Made by a program: the position numbers and the translations under genes | Notes under the pieces: generated by a model | Database searches by the model: none | Seen by the model: the letters and a program-made list of their open reading frames with translations, nothing else | Told to the model about the DNA's origin: nothing | Assembly: GCF_019145195.1 (NCBI RefSeq) | Contig: NZ_JAHSTW010000015.1 | Location: forward strand, 1 to 33,055 | DNA: 33,055 nucleotides | Direction: 5' to 3' | From: Pseudomonas siliginis | GTDB taxonomy: Bacteria; Pseudomonadota; Gammaproteobacteria; Pseudomonadales; Pseudomonadaceae | In this document: in pieces, positions 23,723 through 33,055 of the stretch | How positions within the stretch are numbered: the stretch's first letter is position 1 | How the letters are laid out: each line of letters starts with the position of its first letter

Positions 23723-25831
23723 TCATCCCGGAGGCTCGATGCCCTCTTCCAGTTCCAGCATCAGCCCGCTCAGACGCTTGACCTTGCGCAGCACCGCCTC
23801 TTCAAACACGCCGGCACGCGGCTCGATCAAGGTGAACCAGTGCCGGGCGCGAGTAATCCCGGTGTAGATCAGCTCTTTGGTCAGTACCGGATTCAGCGCA
23901 TCCGGCAGGATCAGCGCCGTGTGGGCGAACTCCGAACCCTGGGACTTGTGCACCGTCATGGCGTACACGGTTTCGACATCATTGAGCCGACTCGGCAACA
24001 CGAAGCGCACGCCGCCCTGCCCATCGTTACGCGGAAAGGCCACGCGCAGAACCGTTTTGCCGATTTCTGCGCCTTCACGCTCGGGCAGTTTCAGGGCGAT
24101 ACCGATGTCGCCGTTCATCAGGCCCAGACCATAGTCGTTGCGTGTCATCAGCACCGGCCGACCTTCATACCACTGCTGATCGCTCTCGATCAGACGCGCC
24201 TTGAGCAATGCAGCGGTAATGCGCTGGTTCAGACCTTCAACGCCCCATGGCCCTTTGCGCACCGCGCACAGCAACTGGAACGTGTCGAACGCCTGCAAGA
24301 CTTCCCGCGCCCAATCGGTCCAGGCCGAATGCTCAAGGGGCCGCGTCGACGGTGGACGCTGATCGCGCAGTACGCTCAAGTAATGGCGATAACCTTGCGG
24401 GCCGTTGCCGTGACCTTCGAGCAACAGGCGTTCGAGCTTGTGATCGTGCTCGCCTTTGAGCGGCAGCGAATACACGTCGTCGTAGCCGCCAGCGGCGAGC
24501 AACTGTCGCGCCTCATCGGCCAATTGCTGATTGACCCGGCGCGCGAGCTGACCGATACCGCTGCTCTCGCCGAAGCGGCGCGAGTGACGCAGCATCACCA
24601 CTTGCTGCGCCAGCGGGTGGGTGCCGTCGCAGTCTTCATGCAAACCGCTACCCTGCAACGACTCGCCACTGACAGACTCCAGCCATTGTCGCGTTTGCGG
24701 GCTGTACCAACCGCCCTCGGCGTCACGGCACAGATCGCCCAGTACCGCACCGGCCTCGACCGAGGCCAGTTGATCCTTGTCGCCCAGCAGTACCAGCCGC
24801 GCATGGGCCGGCATGGCGTCGAGCAAGTTCGCCATCATTTCCAGGTCGATCATCGAAGCTTCGTCGACCACCAGCACATCGAGCGGCAGGCGGTTGCCGG
24901 CATGGTGACGGAAATGCCGGGTGCCCGGTCGACTGCCGAGCAGACGGTGCACGGTGGTCACATCGCTGGGGATCGCCGCGCGCACCGCTTCGGCGACTTG
25001 CAGTGATTGCACTTGCTGACTGATCGACTCGGTCAAACGCGCAGCGGCCTTGCCGGTCGGTGCCGCCAGACGAATGCGCAGCGGATGGCCAGCCTCGACG
25101 GCTGGTGCCTGCAGCAACGCGAGCAAGCGCACCACCGTAGTGGTTTTCCCCGTGCCCGGGCCGCCAGTGATGATGCTGAAGGCGCTGCGCGTAGCGAGAG
25201 CACAGGCGAGTTTCTGCCAATCGATGACAGCTGCGGATTCCGCGCCGCCGAACAATTCATCCAGACGCTGCGGCAGATCATCTGGCGTCGGCTCCTGCTG
25301 CATCAAGCGTTGGCGCAACGCTGCATCGATGCGGCGTTCGTAAGTCCAGTAGCGGCGCAGGTACAGGCGTTTCGAGGACAGCACCAGCGGATGTGTCTGC
25401 GCTGTTTCACTCGGGTCAGCGGCCAGGGCCACCAATGGACTACTTGCCAGCACTTTGCACCAATGGGCTCCATCGAGCGTTTCGAGCAATTGCGAGGGCA
25501 GCAACAACACACCGCCCTGCACATCGCCTTCGGGCGGCAATGACAGTGCAAAATCCGGCGCCTTGAGGGTTTCAAGCAGGTCCAGACACACGTGACCATG
25601 GCCGAGTTGGTGACTGGTCAACGCCGCCGCCAGCAACACCAACGGGTCGGTCTCGGGCTCGAGTTCATGCAGGAAAGCGACAAAGGCGCGGTCCAGCGCG
25701 CGCAGCCAGCCGCGCTCGACCCAACGGCTCAGCAACAACAGCAAATCATCGGCGCGGGTCAGCGGCGAGAGTTTCGACAGGCTGTCCGCTTCCAGCAGCG
25801 TCGGCAGCAGATCGGCGAATGTGCGGCTCAT
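23723..25831 (-). CDS. recD: exodeoxyribonuclease V alpha subunit RecD
   Basis: This 702-residue superfamily-1B helicase is the fast 5'-3' motor of the RecBCD complex that opens DNA ends and degrades foreign linear DNA. The Walker A motif GGPGTGKTTTV is near 223-233, the Walker B/DEAS motif VVDEASMIDLEMM near 321-333, and the late TVHKSQGSEF motif near the C-terminus. The N-terminal region (1-200) is the RecBC-binding part. Its ATG overlaps the recB stop by four bases. The gene order recC-recB-recD on one strand is usual in Pseudomonas. Confidence 0.96.
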   Translation of the reverse strand: MSRTFADLLPTLLEADSLSKLSPLTRADDLLLLLSRWVERGWLRALDRAFVAFLHELEPETDPLVLLAAALTSHQLGHGHVCLDLLETLKAPDFALSLPPEGDVQGGVLLLPSQLLETLDGAHWCKVLASSPLVALAADPSETAQTHPLVLSSKRLYLRRYWTYERRIDAALRQRLMQQEPTPDDLPQRLDELFGGAESAAVIDWQKLACALATRSAFSIITGGPGTGKTTTVVRLLALLQAPAVEAGHPLRIRLAAPTGKAAARLTESISQQVQSLQVAEAVRAAIPSDVTTVHRLLGSRPGTRHFRHHAGNRLPLDVLVVDEASMIDLEMMANLLDAMPAHARLVLLGDKDQLASVEAGAVLGDLCRDAEGGWYSPQTRQWLESVSGESLQGSGLHEDCDGTHPLAQQVVMLRHSRRFGESSGIGQLARRVNQQLADEARQLLAAGGYDDVYSLPLKGEHDHKLERLLLEGHGNGPQGYRHYLSVLRDQRPPSTRPLEHSAWTDWAREVLQAFDTFQLLCAVRKGPWGVEGLNQRITAALLKARLIESDQQWYEGRPVLMTRNDYGLGLMNGDIGIALKLPEREGAEIGKTVLRVAFPRNDGQGGVRFVLPSRLNDVETVYAMTVHKSQGSEFAHTALILPDALNPVLTKELIYTGITRARHWFTLIEPRAGVFEEAVLRKVKRLSGLMLELEEGIEPPG

Positions 25832-28800
25832 AGCAGGACTCCCTGTTCCCAGGCGGGTTCGGACTTGGGTTCGGGTTTGCCTTGGAACATCCGGTCGAGG
25901 CGTTCGATCAATTCCCGTGGTGGACGCACGAAGTACACACCGCGACTCTCCGCACGCGTACCGCGCAGGAACAGATAAAGCGCCCCACCGACATGGCGGT
26001 CGTAATCGTAATCCGCCAGCCGCGCCTTCAACTGGCGATGCAGTGCCAGCAGATACAACAGGTATTGCAAGTCGTAACGGTTGTCGAGGATCGACTGCTC
26101 CATGGCCTGCACGGTGTAGGCCTGATCATCCACGCCGAGCCAGTTGGATTTGTAATCGGCGACGTAATAGCGGCCAGCGTGCTCGAAGGTCAGGTCGATA
26201 AAGCCCTTGAACATGCCGTTGAGTTGAACCGGTTCTGCCGCAACACGAGCCACGCCATTGTGGGTGTGCTGGCGCACCTGCTCGTCGAGCTTGAGCACGT
26301 CGACTTTGTGACTGGCGAACCAGAACTCCATCTCGACGCGATATTGCTTCAGCTGCTCAAGAACCACCGGCGGTTGCCCGCCCGCGACCGGCAACGGCGA
26401 CTCGAGCAAATGTTGCAGCCAGTCCGTCAGGGTAGTAATCCAGCCTTGCCAGCCGCGCAGGTTGCAGCGTCGGGCAATTGCATCTTCCAGCGCTTCGCGA
26501 GTAACGGCGAAACCTTCAGCGCCCGCCCATTCGAGCAAGCCATGCAAAAACGTGCCCGGGTTAGGGCCACGCGGGAAGCGGTGGATATCGGCGCCACCAC
26601 TGCTGATTTCATGTGGCGCGTCGGGATCGAGGCGCTCGTCGTCGAAGAGCTTTTGCGCCTGCGGACTGTCCGGTGCTTCATCGCTGCCGACGCTCAATAT
26701 GTCGCTGATGCGCAAAGCGCTATAGGAAGCGATCCACCAGTTTTCACTGGCTTTGCGCTTGGGCCGTAGCGTGGCTCGCAGCACTGCTCCATTGCGCGGC
26801 GGCTGGTAATGCTCATCAGTGGGCTGAGGCATTTCGCCGATGCCAATCGCCGCGCAGTCTTGCTGCAGATCCCGCAGCCAGCGATTCAATTCGCTGGACT
26901 CGCCCAAAGCGGCACCGCCACCGAGCAAATAACCCAACGCCGACAGGTGCAGCACCGAGCTGTTGTTATTGCCGCGCTTGAGATCAGTGACGCCCAGCCA
27001 ACAGGCATGCTGCGCGCGCGTTAACGCGACATACAAAAGACGCAGATCTTCGGCCAGACGCTCATCGTCAGCCAGGGCGATCAACTCGGGGGTCGGCTTG
27101 AGGCTGATCTGCGCCTTGCCCGCAACGTCGTGGTAATGCAGCGGCAAACGGCTGCCATCCACCGGTTTCGCCGAGCAAATGAATGGCAGGAACACCAGCG
27201 GATATTCCAGACCCTTGGATTTGTGGATGGTCACCACTTTGACCAGTTGCTCGTCGCTTTCCAGACGCAGAATCTGCTCTTCACCGGCCTGACCGGACAG
27301 TGCCAGCAGCTCGGCCAGATGGCGGATCAGCGCTTGCTCGCCGTCCAGTTCAGCAGCGGCTTGCTGCATCAGCTCCGACAGGTGCAAAAGGTTGGTCAGC
27401 ACGCGCTCGCCGTCACTGCGCTGCATCAGGGTTTGCGGCAGGTGGAAGTCGTGAAGCAGGCGTCGCAACATTGGCAACACGCCCTGTTTGCGCCAGAGCT
27501 CTCGATAGCCGCGGAACTGCATGACCCGGGCTTCCCAGACCATTTCATCCTGGTTCAGGCGCTCCAGTTCGATCAGCGGCAGGTTCAATGTGGTGCAAGC
27601 CAGCGCAGCCTTGAGCGAGCGTTCGACATCGGGTTCGGCGCAAGCCTTCAGCCAGGCCAGCAGGTCGTGCGCCTCTTGCGCGGCGAACACCGAATCCTTG
27701 TCTGACAGATAAACACTGCGCACCCCTCTGGCGGCGAGTTCGGCGCGTACGGCCTGGGCCTCTTTACCGTCGCGGACGAGGATCGCGATGTCAGAAGGAC
27801 GCAGACCTCTGAAGTCATCTACCTGAACAAAACCAGCGCTACCGTTTTGCCCGCCATTGAGCAGTGCGGTGATTTCACTGGCGCAGGCGGCGGCCATTTG
27901 CTGGCGATAGACCGCGCCGGACAGCGGCTGATCGCTGGGCAGTAGCCAGACATTCAGTGCCGCGACGTCTTGCCCGGCAATCCGCAGCGTTTCCTTGCGT
28001 CCCTGAGACTCGACCGGGAGGAACGGTACCGGGTTCTCGCCATTTCTTTCGCGAAACAAAAACGCGCCGCGTCCCTGCTCTCGGGACTCGGCGCGTTCGA
28101 ATACGTGATTGACCGCTGTCACCATGCCGTGGCTGGAGCGGAAGTTGGTGCCGAGCGTATGCAAGCGGCCGGTGGTGGCCTGACGTGCGCGCAGATAGGT
28201 GTAGATGTCGGCACCACGAAAGGCATAGATCGCCTGCTTGGGGTCGCCGATCAGGAACAGGCCGGTGTCAGGGTGATTGTCTTCGATGCGGTAAATGCTC
28301 TCGAAGATGCGGTACTGAACCGGGTCGGTGTCCTGGAATTCGTCGATCAGCGCGACCGGGAACTGCTCGCGGATCAGCGTTGCCAGACGCTCGCCGCCCT
28401 CCGATTGCAGCGCGGCATCCAGACGCAGCAACATGTCGTCGAACCCCATTTCCGCGCGGCGACGCTTCTCTTCTTCAAAACGCGCGCCGACCCACTTGGC
28501 AGCGTGTTGCAGAACAGCGGCATCGGGGGTCGGCAATGCGTCGAGGCTCGACTTCAGTGCGGACATGGCGTCCAGCCCCGGATGACTCGGGGCCTGGCCT
28601 TTCCAGGCCTCGGCCATGCCTTCGGGTGTGAGTCGGGTGAAGCCGGTGCCAATGTCCAGTTGCTCAAGCGCCTCGTCTTCGGCCCAGGTCTTGAGTTTCT
28701 CGAACCAGGGCTCGAAATAACGCGCCTGCATCTTGCGACCGTCGACGGTTTTGCTGGCGACTCCTTCATGGCAGAGAGCAAGCAGCTCGTCTGCCCAGTC

Positions 28801-29514
28801 ATGCCAAGGCATTTTCAGTTCGACCAACGCCGCTCGCCGCTCCAGCAAACATTCGGCGATCAGCTCCGCAGGCGCCTTGCCTTCATCGGTGTCACGCTCG
28901 CTGGCGAACAAGCCTCGTACCCGAGGCAACAATGCTGCGGGGCCACCCCAATTGCTGCGCACCCAGTTCAGCGCATCGCCCTGCATCGGGTAGCAGAACA
29001 GTCGCCAGTAATCGCGCAACACTTCGCCAAGCAGATCGCTGTGATCGGTTTCCAGGGATTGCGTGAAGAGGCTGCCGCTGTCGAACGCGTGCTCGCGCAG
29101 CATGCGCTGACACCAGCTGTGAATGGTCGAGACGGCGGCTTCGTCCATCCACTGCGCGGCAATATCGAGGCGGTTGGCGCAGCCCGGCCATTGCTGCGGA
29201 TCGAACTGATCGCGCAGCTCGGCAATCAGTCCGTCAGGGGCAACAATTTCGTCGCGAAAGAACCGCGCGGCCTCAGCCAAGCGTGTCCGAATGCGTTCAC
29301 GCAGCTCTTTGGTAGCAGCGTCGGTAAACGTCACTACGAGGATTTGCGGCGGCAGTAATTCGCGTGCAAAACCGCTTGTCTCGCCGCCATGGCCGAGAAT
29401 CAACCGCAGATAAAGTGCCGAAATCGTGAAGGTTTTGCCGGTGCCTGCGCTTGCTTCGATCAACTGACTGCCGCGTAGCGGGAAGGCCAGAGCCAACGGT
29501 GTTTTGGTACTCAT
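25828..29514 (-). CDS. recB: exodeoxyribonuclease V beta subunit RecB
   Basis: This 1228-residue helicase-nuclease is the 3'-5' motor and the only nuclease of RecBCD. Motifs seen are Walker A ASAGTGKTFT (21-30), the UvrD-type DEFQDTD near residue 400, VVTIHKSKGLEYPLVFLPF in the second motor domain, and the C-terminal nuclease site with GFIDLTF and VADYKSNW (DYK at about 1120-1122). The start at 29514 (MSTKTPLALAF) overlaps the recC stop by four bases (ATGA); a longer frame to 29583 would lie within recC. Length is normal. Confidence 0.97.
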   Translation of the reverse strand: MSTKTPLALAFPLRGSQLIEASAGTGKTFTISALYLRLILGHGGETSGFARELLPPQILVVTFTDAATKELRERIRTRLAEAARFFRDEIVAPDGLIAELRDQFDPQQWPGCANRLDIAAQWMDEAAVSTIHSWCQRMLREHAFDSGSLFTQSLETDHSDLLGEVLRDYWRLFCYPMQGDALNWVRSNWGGPAALLPRVRGLFASERDTDEGKAPAELIAECLLERRAALVELKMPWHDWADELLALCHEGVASKTVDGRKMQARYFEPWFEKLKTWAEDEALEQLDIGTGFTRLTPEGMAEAWKGQAPSHPGLDAMSALKSSLDALPTPDAAVLQHAAKWVGARFEEEKRRRAEMGFDDMLLRLDAALQSEGGERLATLIREQFPVALIDEFQDTDPVQYRIFESIYRIEDNHPDTGLFLIGDPKQAIYAFRGADIYTYLRARQATTGRLHTLGTNFRSSHGMVTAVNHVFERAESREQGRGAFLFRERNGENPVPFLPVESQGRKETLRIAGQDVAALNVWLLPSDQPLSGAVYRQQMAAACASEITALLNGGQNGSAGFVQVDDFRGLRPSDIAILVRDGKEAQAVRAELAARGVRSVYLSDKDSVFAAQEAHDLLAWLKACAEPDVERSLKAALACTTLNLPLIELERLNQDEMVWEARVMQFRGYRELWRKQGVLPMLRRLLHDFHLPQTLMQRSDGERVLTNLLHLSELMQQAAAELDGEQALIRHLAELLALSGQAGEEQILRLESDEQLVKVVTIHKSKGLEYPLVFLPFICSAKPVDGSRLPLHYHDVAGKAQISLKPTPELIALADDERLAEDLRLLYVALTRAQHACWLGVTDLKRGNNNSSVLHLSALGYLLGGGAALGESSELNRWLRDLQQDCAAIGIGEMPQPTDEHYQPPRNGAVLRATLRPKRKASENWWIASYSALRISDILSVGSDEAPDSPQAQKLFDDERLDPDAPHEISSGGADIHRFPRGPNPGTFLHGLLEWAGAEGFAVTREALEDAIARRCNLRGWQGWITTLTDWLQHLLESPLPVAGGQPPVVLEQLKQYRVEMEFWFASHKVDVLKLDEQVRQHTHNGVARVAAEPVQLNGMFKGFIDLTFEHAGRYYVADYKSNWLGVDDQAYTVQAMEQSILDNRYDLQYLLYLLALHRQLKARLADYDYDRHVGGALYLFLRGTRAESRGVYFVRPPRELIERLDRMFQGKPEPKSEPAWEQGVLL

Positions 29515-32500
29515 GCGCGCGCACCTTCGCTGGACAAGGAACGCCACGGCGCTTCGAATAATGGGCGGTACAACGCGTCGCACCAGCCGGTGAAGGTTTC
29601 GTCTGCCAACAATGCATCGAAGTCGGGATATTGCCGGAGCAGTGCCGGGCCTTCACGCCGCTCGCCGTTGCTGGTCTGGCCATCACCGTCATAGGCTTTT
29701 CGCGCAGCTGCTTCGGCTTTGACCGGGTCAGTTTGAGACAACCAGGCGAACGCGGTTTTTATCGCAATCGGCAGGGGCTGGCGCATGCCTGATTGCCAGG
29801 CAAGAAGCAGGTCACCGAGCAAACGCAACGCTCGGTCTCGCTCCATTGGCTCAAGCAACAACGTGTCGTCACTGGCGACCAATGCCGTGGTCAGCGCATG
29901 CTCGCTGGCGCAGGCGACCAGATGGGTAACCCACGATTTGGTCAGCCGATGCCACTTGCGAGTTTTGATCGAGCCGATGCTATTGGGAATGGTCGTGACC
30001 GACAGCAGGCCGCCATCGGCGCGTTGATGCAGGTTTGCGAGCCAGCCCTCCAGCCGCAAACCCTGCAAGTCGAGACTGACCGGGATTGCACTACTCAATG
30101 GCGTCGGCCATAACGTCAGCAACTGTTGATAACGCTGCAGAAGATCCGGCAGCGGTTCGATCAACTCTCGCTGCAGACATTCGCCGAAGCCAGCCATCGG
30201 CAACAAACCACTGTTTTGCAGGCGCAGCGCCCGGGCGTGCAGTGCCTGATCGACATCGTCCGGCTGACTGAGTGCGGCCTCCAGCAAACTGTCGCTCAGC
30301 GTGTAGCGCTGTAGGGCGTCCAGCACGAAAGGTTCTTCATCTGCCAACGGCGCTTGCGCCGCCTCGAAATAGACCTTGAGACGCTGGGTGAAAAAATGCC
30401 GAACCGGATTACGCAGAAAATCCTGCAGCAATGCCAGCGTCAACGGTTCCTCTTGAACATATGGCGCGAGTAACGGTGCTTCACTTTGCTGCTTTTTCTC
30501 TTGATGCAACACCTGCCACTCGCTGGCGTAGCTGAACAGTTGCTCGCCTTCGTGGAAATAGCGGGCACTGAAAGGTTGCAGGGGGTGTTCTTCGGTCAGC
30601 GCTTCCAATAGATCCTGGGTAGGGTCGATTGAACGCCAGCCGCTGGCGAGGTGATCGCGCAACTGGCCGATGAGCACCGAGGCGGGTCGTTCGCTGTTGT
30701 CACGGATGCTGCGACCGACCCAACTGATATAGAGCTGAGTGCGTGCGGATAACAGCGCTTCGAGTAACAGGTAACGGTCGTCTTCACGTCGTGAGCGGTC
30801 GCCTGGGCGGTAATCACTGCCCATCAGATCGAAGTCCAGCGGCGGCTGCGCGCGCGGATAATCGCCGTCGTTCATGCCCAGCAGACAAACCAGTTTGAAA
30901 GGAATGGCACGCATCGGCATCAAGGTGCAGAAATTCACCGCACCGGCGAGGAATCGTTGCGACAATCGGCCCTGATCGAGCCCGGCGAGCCAGGCTTCGC
31001 GCACGACAGTCAGCGGCAGTTCGTCAGTCAGGCCGACCGCCTCGCAGGTTTCCAGCCAGGTCTCGCGAAGCTCTTCGAGCTGGGTCAGCAGGTAGTCGTC
31101 GTGCTCGTTGCTCGCCTGAAAGAACACCTGCATCAGCGCCTGCAAGCGCAGCCCCCACTCTTTCGGTTGAGCCGGTTGCGTGAGTTGCTGATGAGCGATT
31201 TCCAAGGCATCCAGCAGCGCAACCAATGGCCCGATCAGGGCAGCATCAAGTCCACCAATTTCGTCGTAAGGCTCGATACCTGCACATGCATCGGCACTAC
31301 CGACGGCGTAGCCCAGCAGCATTCGGCGTAGACCGAAATGCCAGCTGTTCTGCTCCAGTTCCTCAGGCAATCCGAGACCGGCCCGTTGTTCGGCACTCAT
31401 GCCCCAACGCACGCCGGCGCCCTCGATCCAGCGGTGCAGAGTTGGCAGGTCACGTTCCTCTACGCCAAAGCGAGTACGCAGAGCTGGAACATCGAGCAGG
31501 TCGAGGATCTCGCTGACCGGGAAACGGCTGTCCGGCAGCTTGAGCAGGTGCTCGACGGCGATCAGTAATGGATCACGTCCTCGCTGGCCCTGGTCCGCCA
31601 AAGTGAACGGAATGAAGCGCGGGTCAAATCGATCGAGCTGACCGAAAACCGCGCGGATATGCGGGGCGTAGCTGTCGATATCAGGGACCATCACGATCAC
31701 GTCCCGTGGGCGTAGAGCCGGGTCGGCGCTGAAACGCGCCAGGAGTTGATCGTGCAGGATTTCGACTTCGCGCTGGGCACTGTGGGCGATGTGAAAACGG
31801 ATCGATTGGTCCTGCGTCAGGTCGACAGCGGGCCAGAGCTCACGAGTCTCGTTGAGGGGGCGCAATTCGAGGATGTCGTCCTGAAGCTGGTTAAGCATGT
31901 TGTGCGGCTGGGCTTCGCTGAACAGGTCGATGCGGCCGTCACGAAAGGCTGCGCGGTAGCTGTTGGGATCGTCGTAGCTGTCGAGCAGGTTGATATAGTC
32001 GCGACCTTGCTTGCCCCAAGCGGCCAGCAACGGATGCGCGTGCTGATGCAGGGTCTCGGCATCAAGTACAACTGGCATCCCGCTTTTGCGTTGTTGGCGC
32101 TTGTATTGATGTCGCAGCAGATCCTTGTCGGCAACGATATCGGCCCAGTGATGGCGACAGGGGTTGTGTACGCAAAGCAGAACCTGACTGAAGCGCGCCA
32201 GACCGGCGAGCGCTTCAAGAACTTGAGCGGGCAATGAAGAAATGCCAAAGACGATAACGCGCGGCGGCAGTGAAGCCGGAGCCTCATCAAGGGTGTTGAT
32301 GAGCTCCATGAAACGTTGATGGACGCCGGCACGGCTCTGCGCCATGCCTTGTTCGCCGACGTCATCCAGCAGCGCTCGCCACAACTCGGCCTGCCAGCAA
32401 CTGGTCGGTGGCAGCGGCTTTATTTCACCTCTGACATTGCGCAGTTGATGACGCCCTTCAGACCAGTCCTCGAGCCAGTCGGCCCGATAAACTTGATATT

Positions 32501-32963
32501 GGTCGAACAGGTCAGCGAGGCGCTCTGACAATTGGTAGCGCTTACGCAGATCGCTGTCGTGGGTAAGGAAGCGTTGCAGCGGCTCGAAATGGGGGCGATC
32601 GATTACCTGTGGCAAGAGGCGCATCAGGCGCCAGGTCAGCGGAGCCTTATCGAGCAGGGATTTAGGCGGAATCTCTTCTCGTCCCAATACCAGGCGATAG
32701 AGCTGCCACATGAAACTGCCGGGTAGTTGAACGTCAATCGCCGCAGCGATCCCGCAACCGCCAAGGTCATCGTCTTCAGGATCTTCGGCCAATGCCAGTT
32801 TGAGCCATTGGGCGATGCCGTTGCTCTGCACCAAAGCGATTTCGTTTTCCAGGGGTGCCAGTGGGTAGCGCCGCATGATGCTGACCACAAGACTGCGCAG
32901 CTCATCGAGACTGTTGCTCTGAACCACCATGAATGCAGCGTTGAGGGACTGGGCGTCCGACAT
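29511..32963 (-). CDS. recC: exodeoxyribonuclease V gamma subunit RecC
   Basis: This 1150-residue non-catalytic subunit scans for Chi and splits the strands in RecBCD. It has the family N-terminus FMVVQSNSLDELRSLV, LENEIALVQSNGIAQWLKLA, the inactive-helicase region with VIVFGISSLPAQVL, and VIVMVPDIDSYAPHIRAVFG, all typical of RecC. AAGGA lies before the start ATG at 32963. It is the first gene of the recCBD operon. Which Chi sequence it recognises cannot be read from the protein by eye. Confidence 0.96.
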   Translation of the reverse strand: MSDAQSLNAAFMVVQSNSLDELRSLVVSIMRRYPLAPLENEIALVQSNGIAQWLKLALAEDPEDDDLGGCGIAAAIDVQLPGSFMWQLYRLVLGREEIPPKSLLDKAPLTWRLMRLLPQVIDRPHFEPLQRFLTHDSDLRKRYQLSERLADLFDQYQVYRADWLEDWSEGRHQLRNVRGEIKPLPPTSCWQAELWRALLDDVGEQGMAQSRAGVHQRFMELINTLDEAPASLPPRVIVFGISSLPAQVLEALAGLARFSQVLLCVHNPCRHHWADIVADKDLLRHQYKRQQRKSGMPVVLDAETLHQHAHPLLAAWGKQGRDYINLLDSYDDPNSYRAAFRDGRIDLFSEAQPHNMLNQLQDDILELRPLNETRELWPAVDLTQDQSIRFHIAHSAQREVEILHDQLLARFSADPALRPRDVIVMVPDIDSYAPHIRAVFGQLDRFDPRFIPFTLADQGQRGRDPLLIAVEHLLKLPDSRFPVSEILDLLDVPALRTRFGVEERDLPTLHRWIEGAGVRWGMSAEQRAGLGLPEELEQNSWHFGLRRMLLGYAVGSADACAGIEPYDEIGGLDAALIGPLVALLDALEIAHQQLTQPAQPKEWGLRLQALMQVFFQASNEHDDYLLTQLEELRETWLETCEAVGLTDELPLTVVREAWLAGLDQGRLSQRFLAGAVNFCTLMPMRAIPFKLVCLLGMNDGDYPRAQPPLDFDLMGSDYRPGDRSRREDDRYLLLEALLSARTQLYISWVGRSIRDNSERPASVLIGQLRDHLASGWRSIDPTQDLLEALTEEHPLQPFSARYFHEGEQLFSYASEWQVLHQEKKQQSEAPLLAPYVQEEPLTLALLQDFLRNPVRHFFTQRLKVYFEAAQAPLADEEPFVLDALQRYTLSDSLLEAALSQPDDVDQALHARALRLQNSGLLPMAGFGECLQRELIEPLPDLLQRYQQLLTLWPTPLSSAIPVSLDLQGLRLEGWLANLHQRADGGLLSVTTIPNSIGSIKTRKWHRLTKSWVTHLVACASEHALTTALVASDDTLLLEPMERDRALRLLGDLLLAWQSGMRQPLPIAIKTAFAWLSQTDPVKAEAAARKAYDGDGQTSNGERREGPALLRQYPDFDALLADETFTGWCDALYRPLFEAPWRSLSSEGARA

Positions 32964-33015
32964 ATGGATTCCTTGGAAAATCGCTAAAGCCGAGGCAGAA
33001 CCTTAGCATTGTCGG

Positions 33016-33032
33016 CCGGCTGTGACAGCCGG
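33016..33032. terminator. 7-bp hairpin upstream of recC
   Basis: CCGGCTG, TGA, CAGCCGG forms a perfect short stem 53 bases before the recC start and near the window edge. It may end a gene beyond the edge; no T tract is visible. Confidence 0.3.
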
Positions 33033-33055
33033 ACGAGGTCTGCGAAGGCTGTAAG

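Overview
The window is a Pseudomonas chromosome segment, most likely from the P. fluorescens group. The evidence is the high GC content, REP/REPIN repeats with the GTGGGAGCGAGCCTGCTCGCG core, and the gene sets mmsA-mmsB, yfiR-yfiN-yfiB and recC-recB-recD. It is ordinary host DNA interrupted by one compact 6.6 kb integrated element, which is the most interesting part.

Left host part (1-14530). The window opens inside the 3' end of an IS110-type transposase gene. A tight minus-strand operon follows: a GntP-type permease, an RpiR-type regulator and an N-acyl-D-amino-acid deacylase. Next are a Fic AMP-transferase and a convergent 53-residue protein that may be its antitoxin. Then come an atypical SDR/epimerase, a LysR regulator, the quinone reductase MdaB and a divergent YgiN-type quinol monooxygenase, a TauE/SafE permease, a divergent LysR, a small cupin, mmsB and mmsA of valine catabolism, and a third LysR gene divergent from mmsA.

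Integrated element (about 14533-21172). It sits in the 3' end of that third LysR gene. The gene's end occurs twice: the host's own last codons survive as an orphan at 21136-21272, and the element supplies a recoded substitute tail that keeps the regulator open. All seven confident genes of the element read on the minus strand: a tyrosine integrase, a DUF4145 zinc-ribbon protein, a KilA-N/antirepressor-like protein, and four unfamiliar proteins of 111, 140, 341 and 53 residues. Direct repeats spaced by exactly 12 bp lie inside both ends (three left, two right) and look like integrase arm sites. Two long near-identical sequences at about 18.2 and 18.7 kb carry TAAAAACCCTCAC, the core of promoters used by T7/T3-type single-subunit phage RNA polymerases (closest, from memory, to Pseudomonas phage gh-1). 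The element encodes no RNA polymerase. Between the two promoters lies an AT-rich palindrome with no gene, arranged like the T7 primary origin. My main hypothesis is that this is a phage satellite, or a minimal derivative, that responds to the RNA polymerase of a T7-like helper phage.

Right host part (21173-33055). It holds the c-di-GMP signalling operon yfiR-yfiN-yfiB (TpbB system) followed by recC-recB-recD, all on the minus strand, with most neighbouring genes overlapping by 1 or 4 bases.
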